Origin: Magnetococcales bacterium HA3dbin3
GTDB taxonomy: Bacteria; Pseudomonadota; Magnetococcia; Magnetococcales; DC0425bin3
Assembly (NCBI GenBank): GCA_002753495.1
Contig: PEAJ01000004.1
Location: 1-40,348 of the forward strand
Length of the DNA stretch: 40,348 bases
Direction of reading: 5' to 3'
Shown here: piece by piece, positions 1-8,354 of the stretch
How positions within the stretch are numbered: position 1 is the stretch's first letter
Layout of the letters: each line of letters opens with the position of its first letter
Made by a program: the position numbers and the translations under genes
The notes under the pieces: generated by a model
What the model was told of the DNA's origin: nothing
Seen by the model: only the letters and a program-made list of their open reading frames with translations
Databases searched by the model: none

Positions 1-207
1 TCGAGAAGACCGCGATTCTGCTGAGGACGGGAATGCGCGGATATCCATCAGGGTCCGAGAGGAGCGACATCCTCTCACCAAGAGACCGGATAGATGACTG
101 CAACTCCACCGTCCCATGTCGCCACAGCTGATTTTTTCCTTGCCAAACGGGGCAGACCATAGATGGAATTGGAATAACGAAGTTATCGCTTTGCGTGCAA
201 ATTGGAA

Positions 208-1236
208 TCAGGTTACGGGAGGAGGAGAGCCCCCGGCTTTTGGCAGAGCTTCCGGCAACCTGAACCCCAGCCACAGGAACACAACCCCCAGGGCCCCGGA
301 GAGAACCCACCCGGCCAAAACCATGGTCGAAACCAGAATCGCCTGTTCCGGTGCGCCATGCACGAGGTTGAACAGGAAAATGAGCGTGGCATCACGAGTT
401 CCAACCCCCATCTGGCTGACGGGCAGAAAGTTACAGATGACCGTGAGCGAAGAGCACCACCAGACAAAACCGCCATCCAATTCCAGCCCCACCGCGCGGG
501 CAAACAGGCCCAGGCTCAGTGCCTGGATGGCGCTCAAGGCGAGTGAGATGAGCAGCAGTCCGCTCAAGGCTTGCCAGCCAAGCGTGTGCACGACCGGGTC
601 GAATTGCGGTTCGTCTTCGTTTTGCGAGGCGTGACCGAGGTGCCAGCGTCGCTGCAGATGGTCGATTCCCTTCGCCGCCCAGCGCGAGCTGCCCTGGGTG
701 AGCAGCAGCAGGAAAGGGATGGTCGCCAGCAGCAGGAGGGCGACAGGTCCCGCCAGCAGCCAGGGGTCCAACCCGAGTGGGAAAAACCCGAGACCAACCA
801 GGGAGATCATCACCATCGGGATCAGGTCGAAAAAACGGTCGATGATGACGCAGCGAATGGCGACGAACAGGCTTGGTGCCAGCGGGCGAACATAGAGAAA
901 GCGATAGAACTCCATGCCAATGCGTGCCGGCGTCACCAGGGCGAAAGCGGCGGCGACATACATCGCCCGCAGGGTGTGGCTCCAGGGGATGACAGTCTCC
1001 ATCTGTCGGCAGAGGAGATTCCAGCGGAGGGAACGGAAGCTGGTAATGCTACCAGCAACCAGAAGTCCGGAGAGGAGCCAACCAGCATCGACCGTGCGCG
1101 CCGCCGCCCACAGCCGCTCAGGGGAGACCAGGTGATAAAACAACCCGACCAGCAGCAACAATCCACCCCAATGCCACCAACGTCTGCGAGACGGGGACGA
1201 TGCCGGGGCGGATGCGAAGGAGGGGCGTTTCAGCAA
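208..1236 (-). CDS. Flippase-like integral membrane protein (LPG synthase TM domain family)
   Basis: A 342-residue polytopic protein with about eight hydrophobic segments. The pattern, with the R-SLRW motif after the second helix, a long positively charged cytoplasmic loop and the late V-NFLPVSQMGVGTRDA segment, is that of the lysylphosphatidylglycerol synthase transmembrane/flippase-like family (PF03706, UPF0104). Members lacking the soluble synthase domain, as here, often sit in glycan or glycolipid loci and are thought to move or handle lipid-linked substrates. It is the last gene of the minus-strand operon and begins 4 bases after the stop of the upstream radical SAM gene. The only usable start near that junction is TTG at 1236, with a weak GGGG upstream, which suggests translational coupling. 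Substrate unknown; family assignment is by pattern recognition. Confidence 0.75.
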   Translation of the reverse strand: MLKRPSFASAPASSPSRRRWWHWGGLLLLVGLFYHLVSPERLWAAARTVDAGWLLSGLLVAGSITSFRSLRWNLLCRQMETVIPWSHTLRAMYVAAAFALVTPARIGMEFYRFLYVRPLAPSLFVAIRCVIIDRFFDLIPMVMISLVGLGFFPLGLDPWLLAGPVALLLLATIPFLLLLTQGSSRWAAKGIDHLQRRWHLGHASQNEDEPQFDPVVHTLGWQALSGLLLISLALSAIQALSLGLFARAVGLELDGGFVWWCSSLTVICNFLPVSQMGVGTRDATLIFLFNLVHGAPEQAILVSTMVLAGWVLSGALGVVFLWLGFRLPEALPKAGGSPPPVT

Positions 1237-1240
1237 GGGA

Positions 1241-2257
1241 TCAACCCCGCCGTTTGCGGCGTGTCATCGCCCACCACACCCGGGCAATGGCCGCTTGCAC
1301 GGCACGTGGATCGACGTTCATGAGCAAGTTGTTCTCCTGATAGCAGTTGGTCCAGCAACCCTGACAACGGTAATGTCCCAGGGCACTGAAGGCCGTCGCA
1401 AAGGGGTCGCGCAGGGTGTTGCCGAAGGTATCGATGGTGGTCAGGTTGTTGCAGGGAAGCAGCGCGCCATCGGTGTTGATAACACAGGAGATGCGCCCGG
1501 CCCAGCAGCGGTCGGCAAAGAGGGAGGGGTGCGGCCATTTTTTCAAAAACTCCAGGTAAGCAAAGGAGTTGTAAACCGGTCGCCCGGCTTTCTTGGCAGC
1601 AATGAGGGCATCGATGGTCGCCCGGAAGGCTGCCGGTTCCGGGGCAATGTCATCCAACTCCGCGCGAAAAAAATCCCGACTCTCGACCGGTTGGAATATT
1701 TGCCAGAACCCTTCCTGCTCGGCGACGGCGAGCAACGGTTCCACCTCCTGGAGGTTGTGCCGGGTCAGCACCGTCAACCCCAACACCTTGATGCCGCGCG
1801 CACGGCACAGACGGCAGGCGGCAAGCACCTTGTCGAAGGATCCCTTCTTGCGCTGCCGGTCGTGGGTCTCTTTCATGCCGTCCAGGCTGAGGACAAGAAT
1901 GTCCAGATGCTGCAACGCGTCGATGCGCTCGGGCACCGACCAGCCGTTGCTGGTCAGGGTGGTGGCGAGGCCAGCGTCGGCGGCGGTACGGATCAGCTCG
2001 CCAATATCGGCGCGGGCGAGGGGTTCACCGCCGGAAAAACCAAACTTGAGCGCCCCCGCCGCCCGTGCCTGAAGGATGATCCTTTTGATCTCCTCGGTGG
2101 AAGGGTCAGGCAATGGCATCTGGTCGAAGTGGCAGTAAACACAGCGAAACCCGCAACGATGCGTCACGCGCATGGTAACAAGCAGCGGCAGGCGCCGCCG
2201 CAGAACAAAAATCTTCCAGGCGGAAGCGAGCAATCGCCAGGCGGAGAATCGGTTCAT
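1241..2257 (-). CDS. Radical SAM/SPASM domain protein
   Basis: A 338-residue radical SAM enzyme. The 4Fe-4S-binding CGFRCVYC (C35, C39, C42) is followed by the FSGGEPL motif, which contacts S-adenosylmethionine, and by TSNGW. The C-terminal third carries further cysteines (CWAGRISC, LLPCNN, CQGCWTNC) arranged as in SPASM/twitch auxiliary-cluster domains. Such enzymes modify peptides, lipids or sugars by radical chemistry; the substrate here is not evident. The start chosen is ATG at 2257 because a strong GGAGGAGGG lies just upstream; the open frame continues 33 bases further 5'. It follows the deacetylase gene by 46 bases and precedes the flippase-like gene by 4 bases. A precursor peptide gene was not seen, so a glycan or lipid target is more likely (inference). 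Confidence 0.85.
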   Translation of the reverse strand: MNRFSAWRLLASAWKIFVLRRRLPLLVTMRVTHRCGFRCVYCHFDQMPLPDPSTEEIKRIILQARAAGALKFGFSGGEPLARADIGELIRTAADAGLATTLTSNGWSVPERIDALQHLDILVLSLDGMKETHDRQRKKGSFDKVLAACRLCRARGIKVLGLTVLTRHNLQEVEPLLAVAEQEGFWQIFQPVESRDFFRAELDDIAPEPAAFRATIDALIAAKKAGRPVYNSFAYLEFLKKWPHPSLFADRCWAGRISCVINTDGALLPCNNLTTIDTFGNTLRDPFATAFSALGHYRCQGCWTNCYQENNLLMNVDPRAVQAAIARVWWAMTRRKRRG

Positions 2258-2303
2258 GCGTTGCCCTCCTCCAGAAGTTTCTGCGTCCATTCCGGTGGCC
2301 CGC

Positions 2304-3113
2304 TCATCGGCAGTGGGTCAGGGCACGGATCAGGTCCCATTTGGTCAGTGCCCCCACATCCATGGTTAAGGCGACGCCTTCACCACGGGCAAGTTTGTCG
2401 CTCACGGTGACGAGATGAAAACGGTCGCGCCACTCCCGCCACAGTACCAGCAACGGCTCGACGCGATCGCGATGCCCGGCATGCAGGGGATGAAAGAGCA
2501 AGGTTGCATCCGCCCCGATCTCCTGCCGCCAGCAGGTGATCGCCTGGGTGATATCGCGTTGTTCGTAGGCGAGCAGGTCGTAGTCGGATCGGCTGGTGAT
2601 GGGCACCTGCATCAATCCCGAATCGGGTTCGCGGAAAGGGGCAAGTGCCGCGGTGCGGTTGGCATAGAGCGGATAGTCAAACCCCACCGCGCCGGAGATG
2701 TAGGTAAACCCCAGTTCGGCGGCGAGGCTGGCAGTCTGCGGATGGTGCGAAAGAAAGGGTGGCCGCAACCCTCGTGCCGACAGGCCGATGCGCGCCAGGG
2801 CATCTCGTGCCCGGGTCAGGTCGTCGCGAATTGCCTGTGGGGTGAAGAAGGCATAGGCGCAGTGGTGGTAACCGTGGACGGCGATTTCGTGTCCCTGGTC
2901 GGCAAGCCGCCGGATCCACTCTGTTTCACGTTCGATCAGGAAGGCAGTGACAAAAAAGGTGAAGGGGATCCGCTCCTGGTACAAGTGTGGCAGCAGGCGC
3001 GCCAGGGCAGTGGCATCGGATTCGCGACGTAGGCGGTTGAAGGCATTGCGCAAAAAGACCCGCGGGCGCACCACGCGCAGTGTTTGCAGGATGGGATTAC
3101 CACCGAAGGCCAT
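2304..3113 (-). CDS. Polysaccharide deacetylase family protein, catalytic Asp motif degenerate
   Basis: A 269-residue NodB-fold carbohydrate esterase-4 relative. Recognisable family blocks are FTFFVTAF (51-58), the metal-binding H80-GYH-H84 motif, GLRPPF (115-120, the counterpart of the usual RPPxG) and a late LLFHPLH. The usual N-terminal TFDDG catalytic/metal motif is not present: the equivalent position reads RRESD ahead of the ALARLLPHL helix. It may therefore bind metal with altered ligands, have a different activity, or be inactive. ATG at 3113 follows GAGGGG, which overlaps the end of the methyltransferase gene; a longer open frame upstream is a shadow of that gene. Its place between a methyltransferase and a radical SAM gene suggests a role on the same glycan or lipid. 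Confidence 0.75.
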   Translation of the reverse strand: MAFGGNPILQTLRVVRPRVFLRNAFNRLRRESDATALARLLPHLYQERIPFTFFVTAFLIERETEWIRRLADQGHEIAVHGYHHCAYAFFTPQAIRDDLTRARDALARIGLSARGLRPPFLSHHPQTASLAAELGFTYISGAVGFDYPLYANRTAALAPFREPDSGLMQVPITSRSDYDLLAYEQRDITQAITCWRQEIGADATLLFHPLHAGHRDRVEPLLVLWREWRDRFHLVTVSDKLARGEGVALTMDVGALTKWDLIRALTHCR

Positions 3114-3120
3114 GCGGGTA

Positions 3121-3807
3121 TCACCCCTCGTCCGGGGGTTCAAGCGCCGGTCGACGTGCCACCAGCACGATCTCCTCGCGCCAGGCGGCGGGTCCAAAAC
3201 GGACAACGAGCCGCGAAGCGAAGCGCGCGAAGGTGCCGTGATAGTCGCCGATCGAGAGAAAATCGACGCGTTCGATGCGAAAGCGGTGCCGATGCAGCAA
3301 GGCTTGTAGTGCTGGCAGCGACCAGGGGTGGTGATAATCGATGCCGCGGGTTTGGCGCAGCAGCCGGCGGCGCAGCCCCAGCCATACCCCGACCAGCGAT
3401 CGGGCATTGGGCACCACCAAGCAGAGTCGTCCGCCTGGCACGAGCAGACGCGCCGCTTCGGCCATGAAGGCCTCGCCGTCGTCGGGGAGATGTTCGAGCA
3501 ACAGCACCGCGGTGAGGATGTCAAAGCTGCCATCGGCGAAGGGCATGCGGCCACAATCCCCCTGCACCACCGGTCGTGGTCCGGAACCCAGGGCGGTGAA
3601 AGCGCGATCAAGCCCGATGATGCGAAGATGGCTAGACGTTCCAAGGGCCCTCGCCAACACGCCGCGTCCGGCCCCCACGTCCAGCAGCCGGCCGTGCAGC
3701 GGGCCGGTACGCGCAAACCGTTCAAGCACCTCAAACACAAAGCCTGGGTGCTCGAACCAGGCATCTCCGTGGCTTTTTTGCCAAACATGTTCCCAGGTTG
3801 GTGGCAC
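3121..3807 (-). CDS. Class I SAM-dependent methyltransferase
   Basis: A 228-residue protein with the Rossmann methyltransferase motif I LLDVGAGRGV (41-50), an acidic motif II region (IIGLDRAF), GDCGRMPFADGSFDILTAV covering motifs post-I to IV, the LEHLPD segment and a LVPGGRLCLVVP motif VI. This is the Methyltransf_11/UbiE-like superfamily, which includes many small-molecule and sugar methyltransferases. Translation most likely begins at GTG 3807, 3 bases after the stop of the upstream radical SAM gene and about 10 bases after an AAAGG. The next gene starts 7 bases after its stop, so all three are tightly coupled. Substrate unknown; in this context a sugar or lipid-linked glycan is the best guess. 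Confidence 0.8.
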   Translation of the reverse strand: MPPTWEHVWQKSHGDAWFEHPGFVFEVLERFARTGPLHGRLLDVGAGRGVLARALGTSSHLRIIGLDRAFTALGSGPRPVVQGDCGRMPFADGSFDILTAVLLLEHLPDDGEAFMAEAARLLVPGGRLCLVVPNARSLVGVWLGLRRRLLRQTRGIDYHHPWSLPALQALLHRHRFRIERVDFLSIGDYHGTFARFASRLVVRFGPAAWREEIVLVARRPALEPPDEG

Positions 3808-3810
3808 CGG

Positions 3811-4887
3811 TCAGGGACCTTTCGTCCTGATGCTGGGATCCAGGCGATAGAATAATCCCTTGAAGATGGCGCCGCTGATGGTGGCGTTCGGGACCACCTC
3901 GCAGCCGAACCAGCACCCTGGGCAGGTCACCACCTGCCGCCTGGCCGCCTGCACCGCCTCGCCACGGCATGCTTCGGCGAGACTTTTCTCCTTCAGGTTG
4001 TCCACTCTCTGGCGAAACACGCTGCAGGTGACGAGATCGCCGTTGGGCATGAGACGAAAATAACGGCTCAAGGCCTGACAGCGAAAACTTGGCCGTTGCT
4101 CGCCGCGCAGAACTCGATTTTGCACCCCGGCGAGAAAGTAGCGATAGGTGGCCCGGCGCATGAGCGCGGTAAAGGGTTCGTTGCGCGCGAGCGCTACCGC
4201 CCATGCGACGTAGTCAGGGTCAAGTTTGGTCCAGTAGCGCATGCGCGCTTCGGGTGAGGCCTCGGCGTCAAACAGGTTGTGGACGATTCCATAGTGAATG
4301 TCGTCGACCCCGATTGCCCGCAAGGGTTCGCGCAGCAGCGCCACCTGTTCCGGGTGGTCGGGAAAGAGGGTCTGGTTGACGGCGAGAAACATCCCGGGAA
4401 GGTGGCGTCTCTTCAGGTCGACGAGTTGTCTGAGGGTTTCGAGCACCCGTTCCGAATAGCCGGGGATGCCACGGCGTTCATCGACGAAAGGGCCAAAACC
4501 GTCGAGCGAAATGCAGAGGTGCAGGGGATGGCGCAACCGGGCGAGGGTATCGACGATGCGCGCGGTCAACAGGCCATTACTGGTGACTTGAACCAGCAGG
4601 TGTCGTTCATCGACCAGATAGCGCAGCAGCGCGCCGATATCGGGACGCAGAAACGGCTCGCCGCCGGTCACCTTGACCACCGCCAGATCGCTGAGTGGAT
4701 CGAGCAGACGGCGGTAGTCGTCGACGGTCAGCTCCTGTTTGATGCTCCGATCTTTCCAGACATCGCAAAAGGTACAGCGGGCGTTGCAATGCCAGGTGAC
4801 CACCAGGGCGGCGAGATAGGGATCATCGGCCATGCCCAGGTGATGCTTGACCATGGCCCGGGCCAGACGAAAAAGGGCGCGGCTCAT
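3811..4887 (-). CDS. Radical SAM/SPASM domain protein
   Basis: A 358-residue radical SAM protein distinct from the one at 1241-2257. It has CNARCTFC (C34, C38, C41) for the catalytic 4Fe-4S cluster, VTGGEPFLR, TSNGLL and ISLDGFG in canonical order, then a C-terminal cysteine-rich segment (FRCQALS, LVTCSVF, TCPGCWFGC) typical of a SPASM auxiliary-cluster domain. The fold is shared with heme d1, PQQ and sactipeptide maturases and with many uncharacterised enzymes in surface-glycan loci. ATG at 4887 is used, with only a weak GGGG upstream. It lies 135 bases after the glycosyltransferase stop and directly before the methyltransferase. The two radical SAM genes flank the methyltransferase and deacetylase genes, suggesting a four-enzyme modification module (inference). 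Confidence 0.85.
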   Translation of the reverse strand: MSRALFRLARAMVKHHLGMADDPYLAALVVTWHCNARCTFCDVWKDRSIKQELTVDDYRRLLDPLSDLAVVKVTGGEPFLRPDIGALLRYLVDERHLLVQVTSNGLLTARIVDTLARLRHPLHLCISLDGFGPFVDERRGIPGYSERVLETLRQLVDLKRRHLPGMFLAVNQTLFPDHPEQVALLREPLRAIGVDDIHYGIVHNLFDAEASPEARMRYWTKLDPDYVAWAVALARNEPFTALMRRATYRYFLAGVQNRVLRGEQRPSFRCQALSRYFRLMPNGDLVTCSVFRQRVDNLKEKSLAEACRGEAVQAARRQVVTCPGCWFGCEVVPNATISGAIFKGLFYRLDPSIRTKGP

Positions 4888-5022
4888 GTGTCGCCCCGGC
4901 GGCGAAGCACGTGACCCGCGTGGCGACGACGGTGCTGGTGGCAGGTCGACCGGATTGGCGACGGGCCGGGGATCGCGTTCATGGTGATGGTCGGGTGAGC
5001 CTTTGGGATTGTCGCCGGGCCT

Positions 5023-6078
5023 CTATCGGAACCAGGTCCCGACAAGCGCCTTGGCAAAGTTGAGGCCGTAGGTGAACACCCCGCCTTTTTTTGTGGTGCC
5101 GGAGGCGCGTTTGCGGATGGTGATCGGCACCTCGACGATGCGCACCCCACGCTTGCCGGCCTCGATGATCAGCTCCGAGGTGTGATACTGGTCCTGTTTG
5201 AGTTGCAGGGTGGCGAGTTTGTTCAGCACGAAGGCGCGAAAGCCGGAGGAGCAATCGGTGATTTTGGTCGGTGTCAGCAGGTTGATGACAAAGTTGAACA
5301 GGTGCAGTCCCGCCACCCGGACCGAACTCTCCCTCTCCCAGCTGCCAAGCAGACGGCTGCCGATGACAATATCGCCCCGACCTTCGAGGAGCGGATCAAG
5401 CAGGGTGGCGATCTCCTCCGGCAGGTGCTGACCGTCGGCATCCATGGTGACGACGTAGGTTGCGTGCAAGGCCCGGGCGATGTCGAAGCCACAGCGGATC
5501 GCCGCGCCGCCACCGCGATTGATCGGCTGCGACAGGCAGACCGCCCCATGTGCCCGCGCGACGGTCGCGGTGTCATCCTGGCTGCAATCGTCGATGACGA
5601 CCGGCACCACCTGCAACCCCTGGATGGTCCTTGGCATTTGCTCCAGGGTCGGGCCGATGTTTTCCGCCTCGTTGTAGGCGGGGATCACCACCGCAATGTC
5701 GGCCTGTTGGATCGTCTCGCCATAGCGTTGCTTGAATGCCATCACCACCAACGCACGAATCAGGCGGTCAAACTGCGTGCGTTGCAGGCTGATGTGATAC
5801 TGGCCGCGCACGATCAACACCCAGCTGGCGAGCCCCGAGAGCACGAGCAATCCGATCAGGCGCGAGAAGGAGTTGCCTTCCAGTTTGAGGAGATCGCGCA
5901 GCGCGTCGAGCGCGTCGGGGTCAAACCCCAACAGAATCAGGGAGCCGGCGATGCCCAGGGTAAGCAGAAAGTCACCACGGCGTAGAAAACCACGGTTGAA
6001 ACGGCGAAAGGCGGAAAAAACGAGCACGGCACCGATGATGATGCCGGCCCAGCGCAGCAGGGTCATCGGTTCGCCCAT
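5023..6078 (-). CDS. Glycosyltransferase family 2 with N-terminal DUF2304-like membrane domain
   Basis: A 351-residue fusion. Residues 1-115 contain three hydrophobic helices with a LLGFDP segment and match the DUF2304 layout usually seen as a separate small gene beside GT2 genes. Residues 127-351 form a GT-A glycosyltransferase: AVVIPAYNEAENI (129-141), VIDDCSQDDT (161-170), the DAD metal-binding motif at D213-D215 followed by GQHLPEE, and the SSGFRAF acceptor-side motif of the DPM1-like group. Such enzymes commonly transfer a sugar to polyprenyl phosphate at the cytoplasmic membrane face. ATG at 6078 is chosen because it starts 5 bases after the upstream stop and has GGGGTAA upstream; a second ATG four codons on is possible. 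Donor sugar unknown. Confidence 0.85.
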   Translation of the reverse strand: MGEPMTLLRWAGIIIGAVLVFSAFRRFNRGFLRRGDFLLTLGIAGSLILLGFDPDALDALRDLLKLEGNSFSRLIGLLVLSGLASWVLIVRGQYHISLQRTQFDRLIRALVVMAFKQRYGETIQQADIAVVIPAYNEAENIGPTLEQMPRTIQGLQVVPVVIDDCSQDDTATVARAHGAVCLSQPINRGGGAAIRCGFDIARALHATYVVTMDADGQHLPEEIATLLDPLLEGRGDIVIGSRLLGSWERESSVRVAGLHLFNFVINLLTPTKITDCSSGFRAFVLNKLATLQLKQDQYHTSELIIEAGKRGVRIVEVPITIRKRASGTTKKGGVFTYGLNFAKALVGTWFR

Positions 6079-6083
6079 CGTGG

Positions 6084-7166
6084 TTACCCCGCATCCGTGG
6101 GTGCGGAGAGTGGGGCGAGCAGATTCCAGGTACGCAGGAAATCCTTGATCTGTTCCACACTCATGGGCGGTTCGAGGTCCGAGCGGTAGGGTTTGTCGGT
6201 GATCTGTTGGGGGTCTGCCCCCTGTTGCTGGCAATAGTCGCGCCGAAGCTCCGCACTCCACATCGGCGGCAGGACGACAAAGTGGTCGCGCAGCTCGACC
6301 ACCCGGCGCAGCTCCTCCTCGTTGAGCAGCTCCTCGTAGAGCTTTTCGCCGGGGCGGGGACCGATCAGCTCGATCGGGTAGTCATCCGGGTCGCGTCCGT
6401 GCAGCGGGACGGTCAGCTCGATGAGTGCCCGCGCCAGATCGGCAAGCAGGATAGCGGCCATTTTGGTCACAAACACCTCGCCGCCGCGGGCGAGGGCAGC
6501 ACTTTTGAGGACCAGCTCCGCCGCCTGCTCCGGGGTCATGACGAAGCGGGTCATGCGCGAATGCGTCAGCGTCAGGGGATGGCCGCGACGAATCTGCTCC
6601 ATGAACAGCGGCAGCACCGACCCGCGTGACCCGAGCACGTTGCCGAAGCGGGTGGAGAAGAGGGCGGTTTCTCCCCCACGTCGCCCGAGGCCGGAGTTGG
6701 CGGCGGTGATCAGGCGCTCGCCCATCAACTTGGTGGCGCCCATGACGTTGGTCGGGTTGACCGCCTTGTCGGAGCTCATGAACAAAACCTGCCGCACCCC
6801 CTGACGGATGGCGGATTTGACAATGTTTTCGACACCGATGATGTTGGTCTGCACCGCCTCGAACGGGGAGAGTTCGCAGATCGGAACATGCTTGAACGCC
6901 GCGCCATGCAGGACGATATCCACCTCCTGCATCACCCGGAACACCTCATCGGCGTTGCGGATATCGCCCAGGTGGACATCGAAAGCGGTGTTGGCGCGAT
7001 GGGTCTGGTAGAGGTCGAAGATGCGTTTTTCGTCGTTGTCGAGGGCAATCAGCGACCCGACCTCGGACTTGAGGAGGGCATGAACCAGCATCAGACCGAC
7101 CGTGCCACAGGCGCCGGTGATCAGCACGCGCTTGCCGCCGTAGTGTGCCAGATACCCTTGCGCCAT
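6084..7166 (-). CDS. UDP-GlcNAc 4,6-dehydratase family protein (FnlA/CapD-like SDR)
   Basis: A 360-residue extended short-chain dehydrogenase of the Polysacc_synt_2 family (PF02719). It has the nucleotide-binding TGACGTVG (18-24), the D-N-D segment that follows the second strand, HGAAFKHVP (88-95) and the active-site block SSDKAVNPTNVMGATK (131-146). In this block the usual YxxxK tyrosine is replaced by methionine (M142..K146), as in UDP-N-acetylhexosamine 4,6-dehydratases/5-epimerases. GPRPGEKLYEELL is another family signature. It lacks the membrane domain of WbpM/CapD-type enzymes. The product would be a UDP-4-keto-6-deoxy-HexNAc for glycan assembly. ATG 7166 follows AAGGAGA closely. The partner enzyme that would consume the keto sugar is not in the adjacent operon; the WecE-type gene at 13468 is a candidate. 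Confidence 0.85.
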   Translation of the reverse strand: MAQGYLAHYGGKRVLITGACGTVGLMLVHALLKSEVGSLIALDNDEKRIFDLYQTHRANTAFDVHLGDIRNADEVFRVMQEVDIVLHGAAFKHVPICELSPFEAVQTNIIGVENIVKSAIRQGVRQVLFMSSDKAVNPTNVMGATKLMGERLITAANSGLGRRGGETALFSTRFGNVLGSRGSVLPLFMEQIRRGHPLTLTHSRMTRFVMTPEQAAELVLKSAALARGGEVFVTKMAAILLADLARALIELTVPLHGRDPDDYPIELIGPRPGEKLYEELLNEEELRRVVELRDHFVVLPPMWSAELRRDYCQQQGADPQQITDKPYRSDLEPPMSVEQIKDFLRTWNLLAPLSAPTDAG

Positions 7167-7192
7167 GGTCTCTCCTTGCATCGGTCGCATCG

Positions 7193-8341
7193 TCAAGCCC
7201 AGGTCGTCCGGGGCAAGATGATATCGTCGCGAATCCGCGCGCGATACCTCTGGATGAAGGCAAGCTGCTCCATCAGCACGGCGTCGGTGAGCAGATGGGG
7301 TTGCAGACCAAGCGCGGTGAGCTTGTTGTGCGTCGGGTTGTAGTAGTGCTCTTCCGCCTCCTTGCGCGGGTTGACCAGGTGGTTGACGGTGGGGTTGAGC
7401 CCCATCTGCCCTGCCGCCTGGCACACGCGCGCCGCGATTTCGTTGACACTCATGGTCTCGGTGAACTGGTTCATGATGCGCAGCTCTCCAGCTGCGGCCG
7501 GGTGGTCAATGGCGAGCCGGATGCAGGCGATGGTGTCGATCAAATTCAGATAGCCACGGGTTTGCTGGCCCTTGCCATAGACTGTCAACGGCATGCCGAC
7601 CACCGCCTGCACGAGGAATCGATTGAGCACGGTACCGAAAATTTCGTCATAATTGGTGCAGGTGGCCAGGCGATCGTCACGGCGGATCTGCGGTGTGATC
7701 ATGCCATAGACCGGGCCCTGCATCAGGTCGGTCACGCGCATGCCCCAGGTGCGGACGTAGAACCAGAGCATGTCCGTATCCTGGATCTTGGTGGTGTGGT
7801 AGAGGGAGCCGGCCTGGCGCGGGTAGAGAAACTTCTCCCTGCGCCCCTTGTGTTCCACCTCCAGCCATCCCTCTTCGATGTCGATATTGGGGGTGCCGTA
7901 CTCCCCCATCGTTCCCAGCTTGATGATGTGGCAATCGGGGGCGTGACGTTTGACGGCATGGATCAGGTTCAGGGTGCCGCAGAGGTTGTTCCTGACCGTG
8001 AAATGCGCCTCGCGCGGCCCCAACATGGAGTAGGGGGCGGAGGGTTGTTCGGCGTAATCGATCACCGCCTCCGGCTTGAAGGTCTGAAAAACGCGTTCGA
8101 GGAGGTCGAAGTTGGTGATGTCGCCGATGGTGACCTGGATCGACCGGCCAGTCAGTTGCTGCCAGAGGGCCACACGCTCGTGCAGGGTCAGCAGCGGAAA
8201 GATGGGGGGCAGATCCCTCTCGACGCAGGCGTTGCGCCGGAAATAGTTGTCAACCAGGGCCACGTCGTAGCCCGCTTCGCTCAAGGCCATGGCCGTGGGC
8301 CAGCCCAGATAACCGTCGCCACCAAGGATCAAGACACGCAC
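7193..8341 (-). CDS. sqdB: UDP-sulfoquinovose synthase (SQD1/SqdB/Agl3 family)
   Basis: A 382-residue NAD-dependent SDR with strong signatures of UDP-sulfoquinovose synthase: GGDGYLGWPTA (7-17), YAEQPSAPYSM, KLGTMGEYGTPNIDIEEG (141-158) and YHTTK (Y181..K185), giving the catalytic T144/Y181/K185 triad known for SQD1. The enzyme converts UDP-glucose and sulfite to UDP-sulfoquinovose, the head-group donor for sulfolipid SQDG in phototrophs and some other bacteria and for sulfoquinovose in archaeal N-glycans (established for the family). It begins at GTG 8341 with AGGGGG six bases upstream, overlapping the end of the preceding membrane gene region. No SqdX/SqdD-like transferase is adjacent, so the sugar may instead enter a glycan made by this operon (inference). 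Confidence 0.9.
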   Translation of the reverse strand: MRVLILGGDGYLGWPTAMALSEAGYDVALVDNYFRRNACVERDLPPIFPLLTLHERVALWQQLTGRSIQVTIGDITNFDLLERVFQTFKPEAVIDYAEQPSAPYSMLGPREAHFTVRNNLCGTLNLIHAVKRHAPDCHIIKLGTMGEYGTPNIDIEEGWLEVEHKGRREKFLYPRQAGSLYHTTKIQDTDMLWFYVRTWGMRVTDLMQGPVYGMITPQIRRDDRLATCTNYDEIFGTVLNRFLVQAVVGMPLTVYGKGQQTRGYLNLIDTIACIRLAIDHPAAAGELRIMNQFTETMSVNEIAARVCQAAGQMGLNPTVNHLVNPRKEAEEHYYNPTHNKLTALGLQPHLLTDAVLMEQLAFIQRYRARIRDDIILPRTTWA

Positions 8342-8354
8342 GATTTCCCCCTGT

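Noticed and set aside
3114-3788. N-terminal extension of the deacetylase frame to 494 residues
   Set aside because: This part is an out-of-frame shadow of the methyltransferase gene; the deacetylase fold and ribosome site begin at 3113.
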